A stretch of 64,000 nt of DNA from Agrocybe praecox (taxonomy: Eukaryota; Basidiomycota; Agaricomycetes; Agaricales; Agrocybaceae). The stretch is from contig OZ024852.1 of assembly GCA_964017145.1 (NCBI GenBank), forward strand, positions 1,551,945 to 1,615,944, given 5' to 3'. Shown here one piece after another: positions 1 through 10,883 of this stretch; the stretch's first letter is position 1, and each line of letters opens with the position of its first letter. The translations under genes were made by a program, and so were the position numbers. The notes under the pieces were generated by a model. That model did no database searches. It was not told where the DNA came from and saw nothing but the letters and a program-made list of their open reading frames with translations.

Positions 1-2290
1 ACAATGTCGCATGGTGATTGAAGCAAAATGTAAGTGGTGAGCAAGTGAAGTAAAGCTCCCTGATATTATCATAGATAAGAGTCAGGGTAGTTCAATATAT
101 ACTAGTAGGTGATCATCACTCGCTGTACATCATGATGTGTAACTCAAGTTCTGCCAGTGTAGTTCCACATACATGCGTACTATAGTATGATAGATAGATA
201 GACAGATAAATAAATACATGTAGCATTACGGCCCAATATCTCTTTCGATACCCGAATTCGATGAACGTTTCTGATGTGCAATGTTATGCAATTGATAAAA
301 ATAATAGAACGTTCGTTTCTTCACGTTCTTTCACTTTCTTCTTTTTCCTTATTTTCCAAGACAAGGGAATTATTAACCTGTAATGAGCATTATTTTTGAC
401 AACGTTCGTCCTTTCGTACGCTTGTCTGTCCCAAGTCTACCTGTAGGTCTCAAGGAGATGATAGCTATCATCATGATATGACAGTGTGACCATACTAGGT
501 TCTATTTATAGTTTACCACTTATGATTATGATATGCATAGTGTGAACGCGCCAAGATCATGGTCAAGGTCGCTCGGGCTAACATGGGATTTAGGATGATG
601 GCCAGGGGCTGGGAATAAGAACAAGGACACAGGCTATTTGTGTCGTTTGAGTGTACATATTCCATGATAAGTAAGTAGTGTTTTGGGAAGGAATCGAAGT
701 CGAATTCGAAGCGTGTATGTACAATGGTTTTATTTTTAGAAACCCTACATAAATCCGTCACGAGATGGTATGAAGTGATCGCGAAAATGAATGGATAGTA
801 ATAGATGTGAATGAGATCATAGACTGCCTGGGAAAGGTGAGAGAATACAAAGGACTTATACAGTGGGCGAGAAGGGGGGCGAAAGAAGAGAGTATTGAAC
901 TATTAGATATACGAGTGGGAAGCGAGAGGGAATTTGGGAAAGATGCTATCAGATAAGAACTCGTCCGTCGGATTTTGTCTCGAAGTCGAATCGTCTGCCG
1001 AATGAATGATTGATCGAATGGATAAATGAATGAATGGCGCAAAGTTCTAAGAAAGTAAAGTGAATAGTGAATGCTCAAAGGAGACAAGGAGGGGGAGGAG
1101 AAGACCTAACTTGGAGATGTGCAGGGACGCCGAGGGGTGAGGAGGCGGTGGCGGGGTATTCTTTGTATCACCTGTACTCGATCAGAGGTGTCTCGAAACG
1201 CGACCCGTTGATGAACGCGTATAGATAATAATTTAAAATGTACTTTTCGGCGTTTTAAAAATCCCAGCTTGCTCGAAGGGACAGGACAGGAACGCGAACA
1301 CTTACTTACTCACTTGCGGGGCGCAGCTGATGTCAGGTTTATCAGGGTGTTTATTTAATAAGTTACGCACATAACGGAACTTGAGTGGTTGAACGTGACT
1401 GCTGGGCAATTAACGAAAACCCGTTATACATCTTTTGAGGTCAGAGTTTGAGTGGCATGACATGGATGCAATTAAGCAAGTACCGATACTCGTGGCGGCG
1501 GAGAATTCAAGGAGTTTACTTGTGCTCTGGCGCATCGACGTTGACTGTTAGGCGTTGTGTGTGAACGACTGAGTTGGGCCGGGGAAGATCAGAAGGAAGA
1601 AGTCAAGTTGTCAGTGAGAGAGAAGGAAGGAAGGATGATGTTGAGGGTACGCGGTGATTAACGTTGAATTTACCCTCCTCCTCTCGTTAAACGAGGCGAG
1701 GCGAGGTAGCCAGAAACTGTCAAGTTTTGAGAAATTATGTTATGTCGGATCTGGCGGGGAGAAGAAGCATTATTGACGCCGGCGCAGCGAAGGAGGCTGA
1801 GGACGGAGATGGTTCCCCAGAGGTGTATGTAATACAGGAACTGAGCAAAGTACATGCACAGCATGACATGACCGCTGTGGGACATAGACTGGTTGTACGC
1901 GTGGGTGGAACAGGGTACATTGTTCCGCATGGGTTCTGCCTCGCGCAACTGTTAAAGAGTCTAAAAGTGAGAAAGAAGATGGATTGTGATTCCGGTATCG
2001 GACTATGTGAGAATGAGAATGTATTTTTGAGCTGATTAGAGTAGAGAGTAAGGACATTCTTCGGTCCGTAATAGTGGAACGACAAGTTACTGGTGGATAA
2101 ATCATTGAGCGGGAGATAACATAAGAAAGTGCGTCATGAAAAGCATCATACGAAACGTCAGGAAGAACTAAAAAAGGAAATGCCCGATGATCAGGTGAGA
2201 CCCAGTTTGGACTGCAGTTAGCGCCGCGAGCAGGCAACAAGCCAGGCGCGACTTTGTCTCACCCTTCTTCTCCTTTTCCCATCCCCATCC
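1..2290. other. Gene-free flank upstream of the septation kinase
   Basis: No coding region can be supported here. The open frames (for example 1727-2035 on + and 1770-2240 on -) overlap one another, are low in complexity and show no domain or splice logic. The last 40 bases before the ATG at 2291 are pyrimidine-rich, as is common just upstream of fungal start codons, so the 3' part is probably promoter and 5' leader of the kinase gene. Short purine repeats occur near 1622-1637. Confidence 0.6.
188..216. repeat. Imperfect GATA/AAATA microsatellite
   Basis: Tandem tetranucleotides read GATA GATA GATA GACA GATA and then AATA-type units. This is a simple sequence repeat with no visible gene context. 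Confidence 0.7.
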
Positions 2291-5200
2291 ATGGCTGCCG
2301 TCTCTGTCCTGCAGAGCGTAAAGCCCTTGGCTCGTTTCTCATCAAACTCCCCAGAGCCGGGCCAGGGGACATCCTTCCAGAGGTTTAAATCCTCGTTGGA
2401 ACAGAGCATCCGTACAGCAACTAGATCAAGAAAGACTGCTGAGTTTGTGACATCGAAAGGAAAAGGAAAAGAAAGGCAAAAGGAAGATGAAAAGGAGAAA
2501 GATAAAGAAAAGGAAAAGACGAACATGCTTCGACGGGTCACGTTTAGAAAGGAAGAAAAACAGTTCACTGCCCCGTCTCTGCGCATGGCTTCAGCCTCTT
2601 CCCCCGCTCTTCATTTGTCATCGCAGGCCCTGCCCTCTCCCAGGTCACATCCATCAGTCATCGCATCATCTTCATCCACCGCAGACGCACTAGCTTCCCC
2701 TGTGAGACCCAGAGGCGCCCCCCAGCGATCACCAACCCCCACTACGCCAACTCACAGACGCAAAGTATCTGATCCACCAGACAGTCCTACCCCTGCGTCC
2801 CGTGCTCCCAGACCTGCTCGCCAACATCGATCTTCCGTTTCGAGAGGACTAACTTCGGCATCGACGTCACACCTTCCTTTGTCGTCCACCTCTGCGTCTC
2901 CTAGCCCGCCACCCACTCCTACATGTAGACGGCCTTCCTTAGAACACCAACATCCTTCTATTTCGGTCCCCTCATCTTCTGCTGTCAGACGTACTTCTTT
3001 AGATGCACCCCGCACCTCCAATACCAGAAGAACATCAATAGATGCTCCTTCTCCCTCTCCTACTCCTCGACCATCTACTATAAGACCTTCATCATCAGAG
3101 TCCCCCACACCGTCGTCTCCGATAAGAACCAGGGCCATATCGCCCTCCCACCGCAGCTACGCCCAGAATCGCCATTTCAACATTTCGTCTGGGTCTTTGG
3201 TCGCCGGCTCTGGCCCTTCGCTTCCTCCACATCCTCCTGTTTCTACTCATCACTCTCCTGCTCTTCCTCATCATCCACGAGCGCATGCTGCATCGCCGAT
3301 CTCCGCGGCATCTTCGACGCTGGGGCCGACGCGCGACGTCATCAGGTCTGCGATTGCCCTGATATGCAGGGAGACGCAGAAGGCGCCAGCACATATGGCC
3401 AGGACGGATCAGGGAGCGAGGGATTGGGAGGAGGTGGAGAGCAGGATGAGGGCCTTGGTCAGGTTGGAGAGGACGTGGAGTTCGAGAGGGGTTACTTCGA
3501 CGGCTCTTGGGACGCTCAGCGGAGCCAGGAGGAGTTCGGTGGATGTCAGTAGTTCAAGTGCAGGTGGTGGTGGTGGGACGGCGGAGGATAGAGAGAGAAA
3601 ATTGTTTTGCGAGTCGTTGCGGGATGGCTATGTGCTTTGCCAGTGCGTATCTTATTGGGGATTTTTATTTGGGATTTTGAGTTCTGATCGTCGATGTTAT
3701 CAGATTAATGAACAAACTTCGGCAAAGTTCCATCGTGCGTCCGGACCCTCGAGAGGATGGGGTTCTGCGCTCAACGAACATCACCAAATTTTTGGCTGCA
3801 TGCGCATCGTATGGCCTAGGGTCGGAGGACTTGTTCCTTAGGGATGATTTACAGGAGGGGAAAGGTTCTGGGAATGGGATGGCGGCGAAGGAAGCTGCCC
3901 TGAGAGTGGCCAGGACGGTTATTAGGCTGGTTAGATACGTCGAGGAAGGCGGGGAAGGCGGTGATGCTGAGAGAGGGAGGGAGAAATGGATTAGGGGTGG
4001 AGGTGCGAGGAAGGAGAGGGAGTCGAGGGAGAGGGATGCTTTGACTGGTGTTGCTCCGTCAACGTCGTCGTCGTCATCTCCGTATGATCCTAGTTCGAGA
4101 TCGAAAGCTAGTGCGTCGACGCCGAATTTAGCGTTGGGTGGGGGAGGGCAAGTGCCTGCTTCACCATTGAGGACGAGGAGGTGGAGTCCACCGGAGGATA
4201 TGACCCCGTTGAGGTCAAGCAGTCCCGAAGGGAGCAGTACGCCGAACGGAAGTGCGAAGGACAGTCCGAAATCGGCGGCGGCAATCACGACGAGACACGA
4301 TAATAACCAAGATAACACGAAGACTGCGATCAGTAATCAGAAGGATAAAGATACCAATACTAGCACGAGCAAAAATACCAATACAACAACGACAACGACG
4401 AGCCAGGAAAAGGCGACACGTCGCAGGCCTGAACGTGACGAGGGGTATTCTGATGCGCGGTATAAGCCCTTACCCGTGCCCCTCATGAAGCCCCCGCCGC
4501 CGCCACGTTCGCCACTGAGGAAGACGCCCCCGACGCCGACGAAGAGCAGCAGGGTCGCACATGTTGGGTCTGGGAAGGAGGAAGAGGAGGATGATGATGA
4601 GGGAGAAGAGGAACTTGTTGGCGCGGGAAGAGCGGGAGGGTTGTTCGCTTGGTCCAAAAAATCGTCGGCGTCGGCGTCTCCGGCATCGGCGGCGGGCTTG
4701 GGATCACCACCATCATCAAGGCCTGCTATTCCAGCAACTTCATTATCTGACTCTTCCATCACTCAGTCTGCTGCTGCCGCCGCCAATCGTCATCGTGACT
4801 CGGTGGCGGATTCGACGAGGGCTTCGATTGGCGATGCATCGATCTTCCATCAGCAACAACCACAGCATCTTACTCCCGTTCAATTACACTTACAACTGCA
4901 GCAACAGCAGAGGGACGCGCATACACGGCAGTCCGTCGTCTCTTCTGTGCTCTCGGAGACGGAGACGAGTGTGACGAGCGTCCTGGAGGGCGGGAGGAAC
5001 AGCAGTCTTTTTGGGTGGAGTCATAATAACAACGTCCAGCACAGTCATAAACACAGTGGGAGTGGCGAGAGTGCCAGTGGAAATACGAGCGGGATGCCGT
5101 ATTATGGGACTGTGCGGACTGTTACTACGGATTTGACGAGTGAGGGGCCGTCGCTTTCGAGGACGGAGGGGAGTCGATTGGCGGAGGAGATGATGTTGGC

Positions 5201-8200
5201 GGAGAAGGGGAAGGAGCGGGATGTGGTTATTGTTTCTCCTCTTCCTTCGCCAGGGATGAAGAGGCGGATGTCTGCGGGTGAGAGTGATAGAAGGCGGGAG
5301 AGGAAGCTCAGCGAGTCCCCGTTGCCTGACTTGACGAGGGTGGCGGAGGAGACGGACGAGAGTGTGTCGTCAAAGGGGAAACCGAGTACCCAGCTGCAGC
5401 ACGTACAAAGGCAGAGGACGAGGACGAGGTCCATTCAGCAGCCACAACCTCAGTCGCCTTTACCCCCTACGCCGCAAGCTCAATCTCAGGCGCATGTTAA
5501 TCTAAGGAAAGGAAAGTGGCCGGATGACTTCTTTGATACTTTCAACCCGACTGCGACGAACTCCAATTCCAGCTCAACCACCAAGCCTATTTCTATCCCA
5601 TCTGCGAAAGGGAGGCAGCATCAAGATGAGGCTGATGCCGCTGGAGCATATGTGCCGTCCACCTCCTCACCGTTATCCGTTTCGCCTCCGCGCAAGCTAG
5701 CCGTCGTCGGCGTCCGTACTAGGAGCGACAGTCTTGCTGGTGGTGAAGCCGGAGTGTATCCACAACCTCGCAGGCCTACTCATCGTCCGAGACACAGTAT
5801 CGACGCGCCTATTTCGGCGTCTGCTTTGCTGCCCAAACCGAAAGAGCTGATGCTGCGCCGTGATGCCAGTCCAGACAGCACGAATGCATCGGTGTCGTCA
5901 TCTGGGAGGGTGATGCTTAGGAGACACAGCACCAAGCCTGGTATGGTCGGTATTGGCTCTTCGGCAGGGATCTCTTCTAGTCCGGGAGGGAGACAGGGTG
6001 GGGTGTATATTCCTAGGGGGGTTAGTGCTGCTAGTGGTGCTGGGAGCAACAGCAATTTTGGTGGGACAGATGACGGCGCCCAGAGTTCCGAGGCTGGAGG
6101 GAGTAGTGAAGCCCTTGCTGGCGGTGGTACGACTATCTCTGCGTCTGTGTCTGTGCCGTTTCCGAGATCAGTGTCGGCGTCGGGTGAGAGTCCGTCCCCG
6201 AGGTCGTCGACTGGTCTTGCTGCTGCCAATGAGGGGTTCCAATACCAGCAGCAGCTTCAGGATCGGTCGAGGGTGGTGAGAGGGAGATTCCAGAGTGATA
6301 TTGAGGGGTCTGCTGCTGCGAGGAGGCGCGCGAGGCCAAACTCGCTTGATGAGCTTGGGGATCTGCGAGCCGGACTTGGAGGCAGATCACCCCATCGTAC
6401 GAGGTTTGAGAGTATGGTGAACCTCGGGGCGGCACCTTCTTCGTCTCCTATGAACGGCGGGGAAGCTAAGGAGGACGGAAGTGCGGTTAGTAAGAGGTTG
6501 GTTGTTAGAGAGGACGGGAAGCCACCGACGTATTTCGTGAGTCTCCGTCTCTTGTATTGATTCTGTCCATTATTGTTGTGTGTCACTTTACCTCTCCTTT
6601 CATCTTTTCTCCATTCTTATCTTATCATTTTCCCGCTTTTGGATATGTACCGTCGGGGCACATTTTTGCATCATATCACGATGACCTCTTCATATCCGAT
6701 ATCTGTTTCCCTTTTTCTATGTGCTGATGGAGTTTGGCCTTTTCTTTCATCTTTATATAGCAACTTGGTGACTGCATCGGTCGAGGCCAGTTTGGATCCG
6801 TGTACAAGGCGCTCAACCTCAACACGGGTCAGATGGTTGCTGTAAAGCGTATCAGGCTGGAAGGCCTGAAGGAGGAGGAAATTACGACCTTGATGCGGGA
6901 GGTGGACCTGGTCAAGAGTTTGTCCCATCCGAGTATCGTTAAATATGAAGGCATGGCCCGGGACGATGATACGCTTAGTATTGTACTAGAGTGCGTTCTC
7001 TCTGTCGTGTGCTGGTCTAGGTCTGTAAAGGACTAACCTTCTTTCTCTTCGTTAGGTATGCCGAGAATGGATCGCTAGGCCAGACGCTGAAATCGTTCGG
7101 CAAGTTGAACGAAAAACTGACAGCGAGCTATGTCGTCAAGATTCTGGAGGGGTTGCATTATCTGCATACGAGCGATGTTGTGCACTGTGACTTAAAGGCT
7201 GCGAATATCCTTACGACCAAGAATGGGAATGTCAAGCTGTCAGACTTTGGCGTTTCCCTCAATCTCCGCGCGATAGAGAAAGAGACTAAAGATGTTGCTG
7301 GGACGCCCAACTGGATGGCTCCTGAGGTTATCGAGCTGAAAGGGGCTTCCACGAAGTCGGATATCTGGTCTCTTGGGTGTACAGTTATTGAGCTTTTGAC
7401 GGGCAGGCCGCCGTATGCTGAGGTTGGGAACAGTATGTCTGGTAAGCTTCTTTTTTTCCCTCTTCTTCCCTCGGATTTCTTCCTTCTTGTCGCTATTTTA
7501 CCAATTGGAGGAAACTGTGCTGATCTTCTTGCGCTCGTTTGACAGTGATGTTTCGAATCGTGGAAGATCAAATGCCGCCTATACCTGAAGGATGCTCCGA
7601 GGCTCTCAAGGATTTCCTAGAACAATGTTTCCTTAAGGATCCTAATATGCGCCCAGACGCAGAACAGCTTTGCGAACACCTGTGGCTCAAGAATAACTGG
7701 GTTGCCTTGAAGGTTGGTTTCATATTAAGAATCATCCTTATGCCGTAAACTGATCGTTTATCATCGCAGGAGCTGCGCCCTCAGGATAGCATTCCATTCT
7801 TGCGCCGTGTTAGCACGGACTTGCACAAGTCAGATGCGGTTAGATTCCTTGCGAATTTGGATATACCTGATTCGCCCGTGTCGGCTTCTCCTAAACGGGA
7901 TGCCATTAATCGTCGGACCTCCACGTCTTCGGTCAGACCTGGGGAGAACGAGTTTTCGCCTCGCGAGCATGAATTTGTCAAGACTAGTTTCAGCAAACGT
8001 GGGTCTTTCTTGTACCGCCAAAATGTGTGTGTCATGATTTCTGATTGTTTTTCTTGGATAATATAGCTATGGTATGCCGCGTATGTCAAGACAATGTCAA
8101 AAAGACCGCGGTGATTTGCTCTCAATGTAGCTTAATTTCTCACTCGAAATGCGCCGTTGATGCCCCTCCAACATGTGACCTCCGGGCTCAGCTTTTGTTG

Positions 8201-8977
8201 TATGCTCACTATGCAGCAGGCAATCCTGGTAGCGTTTACTCCAACCCTGCAGAAGCGCTTGGCGAGGCGATGGGCGTTGCTATGTCGGATGTGTCCTTTG
8301 TCCAACGCAGTAACATCACACCTAGGACAAGCATCGATTCACCACTTGGATTGCACGCGAGTCCAACTGCGGCCAGTAACAATGGCTTGGACCATGCCTC
8401 GCCTCCCACCGCGTTCAAGTTCATGGAGGTTTTCAGACGGTCACGATCGAACTTGTCGTCGGAGCCGGTGGTGGCTTCACCATCTTCGTCGTCTACGCCT
8501 CCAAATCCGAACTCGAAACCGAAAATTGTCTCGAAGGATGTTAGGGACTCGGAAGACACCGTCCCCACGAAGAGGCGCCCGGCGGTGCTGCAGAAGAAAG
8601 AGCGGCCCTTGTCTGCGAATAGCACGAATACCATCAGCACTGGGCTAAGTAGTCTCAGGAGCGCTGCTACTGCCGCGGAGAGCTTCTCCAGCAGTAGGCG
8701 GGATACAGGCCAACGTTCCCAAGTATCTGGTGCAAGTGATGGCAAGAAGAATAAGAATAAGCCTCTGCCACCTATTGACAGAAGCCGATCTCCTGCTGCT
8801 GCTGTCAAGGTCCCGCAGCAGACGGCCACGAGGACGACGAGAAGAGTTACTTCCACCCAGTCGGAAGGAGCCACGACTACTACTACGACCACCAGCGATC
8901 ATGATCCCTCTGCGAAAAAGAAACAACAAAACCAGAAAGCTAAAGCTGCGTCATCAGGGAACTGTATCGTTCAATGA
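2291..8977 (+). CDS. Cdc7/SepH (Cdc15-family) septation initiation kinase with CH and C1 domains and a CaaX end
   Basis: Exons read 2291-3642, 3704-6536, 6761-6990, 7056-7441, 7546-7712, 7770-7998 and 8067-8977, giving 2,035 residues. A calponin-homology-like domain (about residues 435-530) is split by intron 1 and reads LRDGYVLCQ/LMNKLR. About 870 Ser/Pro/Gly-rich residues follow. The kinase domain is at about 1394-1650: P-loop GRGQFG, VAVK lysine, catalytic loop HCDLKAAN (HCD, not HRD), DFG and APE. A C1 zinc finger at about 1723-1770 matches H-X12-C-X2-C-X10-C-X2-C-X4-H-X2-C-X7-C. The protein ends in a basic stretch and Cys-Ile-Val-Gln, a CaaX box. By family this should be the septation-network kinase acting at spindle poles and division site. 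The CH domain and CaaX box are not part of the yeast kinases as I know them. The 224-base intron 2 is the least certain junction. Confidence 0.9.
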
Positions 8978-10883
8978 AAAAGTTTACGTTTCCCACTTCA
9001 TGAAAAAGCATCTTCACCCCTTTTGCGGATATTCAGCGCTTTTTCCATCCCGTCAATCCTTTCATCCCGATGTAAATGATATCCACAATCCTTTTTTCCT
9101 TTTTCTTCTTCTCTCCTTATCGGGCTATTGTCATAGCATCAGCCCCGTTTTCCTTCTTACCTTTCGCTTTCTTTCTTTCTTTCTGTCTCTCTCTCTCGTG
9201 TCAGCATCTCTCATCAAGACGATTCTTTTGGGGTTCTCTTCATCGCACGCATTTCTTGTACTTGTACTTTGCATATATATATTCCTCTGTAATTTTCTCT
9301 CTCTCCTTTCTCTTTCTGTTTTGTCTCTGCACTCTCTGTTTGTCATTCCCCCTCATCGGAAACGGATCATTCATCAATTACGCATATAATATCTCCCCTA
9401 TATCTCTTCGCTCTGTCTTTTTTTTTATTACTGTCCCCTCATATATCCAACCTCCTCGCTCTAGACCAACGAACATTTGAACTTACGATATCACGTTGGA
9501 CTTCTGCGTGTGCGTGTGTGTGTGACATCACAGTCGTCGTTCCCCATTCCATCTCATATATCATCATCCATACGGAATTCAAATCACTTTCTTTCCCTTT
9601 TTGTAAGCACTGTTGTAGTAGTTATCCCATTTTCTTCTTACTTTTGACGCTTTCCAATGATACCCCATACTCAGCCATCTGTTCATTCATTCATATCTTA
9701 GATCTTTCATTATTTTAAATGTACCGATATGTAACTCTGTTTTTTGAATGATAAATATGGTATACTTCAACCGGTTTGACCTCGGAAATGGCGTCTTGAT
9801 GAGGAAATGGGATATGCGAAAGGTTTGTTCAACGTCCGTACCAAGTTTTTGTATCTCCCGTTTTCCCGAATGTATGAGCTATGTAGCCCATGGGACGAAG
9901 TCGTCTGTCTTCTAAATATTAATCGACTAAGGTACATACATGTTATGCCGCGAATATTTTGCGAACAAAACTGCTTTCGGCGGTCTTAATCACGTCGCGG
10001 CCATCGGCTAATCGCGCGTGCAGATCACTCGCCAGTTGTATCGGTATCTTTTCTTTCTTTTTTCACTGAGCTTCTCTTAACCTATGGCTCTTTCAGACTG
10101 GTTATTGTTCTTTGTAATTATCCAAACCCAAATTTCTTGAATTAAATTGCCAGAAAATCATAAAATATATGAACTTTATATTTTTGCAGCTAGCAGTGTA
10201 AGTACTCTATGATTCACGCCTTTGTTTGCTTCTTGAGCGGCTCGTAGTAGACCGCCAATGCCCTTGAAGCCCTCTGCTTAATCAAGACTCGTGCCCATCG
10301 TTCGTTGATATTGGAGTAAAATAAACTTATGGATTAAGTACTTGTTGGTTATGGGCCAAGCGGAGCTGGCGGAGACGAGACCTCGTTCGACCCATTTACA
10401 ACGCATTTCGCGTTATACAACCGTCGAATGACTTATAAATATGCCGAGAAACTACATCCAACGTCACCATACAATAAACTTATGTATTAAGTACATACAT
10501 AGGGCTAAGGGCAAGCACTTTCAAGTTTTTGAGTGGGAACGACATGTCACATTGCACATGACCGCAGGTTAACGTCACAACTTGAAGCACCCCTGGCAGT
10601 GGGAGAACAATGACTATAACCCGAACGTTGAACTTCGTCTCTTTCTTTTCTACTTTTTTGACGGCCTTGCTCGAGAATCTCAGTAATTGTCCCCCTAACT
10701 TACTGAAGCTGTTGAAGAAGAATAAGGCAGCACAGTGCTGAGGATTTGGACTCAAATATCTATCCTTTATTGGTACGTTTGTCAATTTACTAGTATAGCC
10801 GACTCAATCGTCTCACCTTTGATCCAGACGTTATTCGTTGATTACTGGTTAACTGTAGACTTGTTCAACTACGAAACCAGACA
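8978..10883. other. Intergenic region: pyrimidine-rich 3' flank, then AT-rich DNA
   Basis: The + strand from about 8990 to 9450 is dominated by C and T, with long CT/TTTC runs, and is probably the 3' UT region of the kinase. Open frames there (8730-9389, 9076-9480) are compositional artefacts. From 9700 to 10880 there are only short frames. A 22-base sequence beginning AATAAACTTATG occurs at about 10319-10341 and again at 10473-10494. No RNA gene was recognised. Confidence 0.6.
10319..10494. repeat. Short direct repeat pair in intergenic DNA
   Basis: Two copies of AATAAACTTATG-(G/T)-ATTAAGTAC lie about 154 bases apart (10319-10341 and 10473-10494). Just before the second copy, at 10443-10470, a sequence starting ATGCCGAGAAACTA resembles 11083-11112 inside the F-box pseudogene. 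This suggests local duplication debris. Confidence 0.5.

Noticed and set aside
1727..2240. Open frames of 102-156 residues on both strands upstream of the kinase
   Set aside because: They overlap each other on opposite strands, carry no domain, and codon composition is mixed. Most likely chance frames in the promoter or leader.
4337..4762. 141-residue minus-strand frame inside the kinase gene
   Set aside because: It is antisense to a low-complexity Ser/Asp/Glu-rich exon. The Val/Ser-rich translation is a shadow of that composition.
9076..9480. 134-residue hydrophobic frame after the kinase
   Set aside because: Phe/Ser/Leu-rich translation of a polypyrimidine tract. The apparent membrane segments are an artefact of composition.
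10350..10420. tRNA-like sequence (GTTCGACCC reminiscent of a T-loop)
   Set aside because: No matching acceptor, D and anticodon stems could be folded around it.
10480..10785. 101-residue minus-strand frame upstream of the F-box pseudogene
   Set aside because: No domain, and it overlaps short repeats. Probably a chance frame in decayed DNA.
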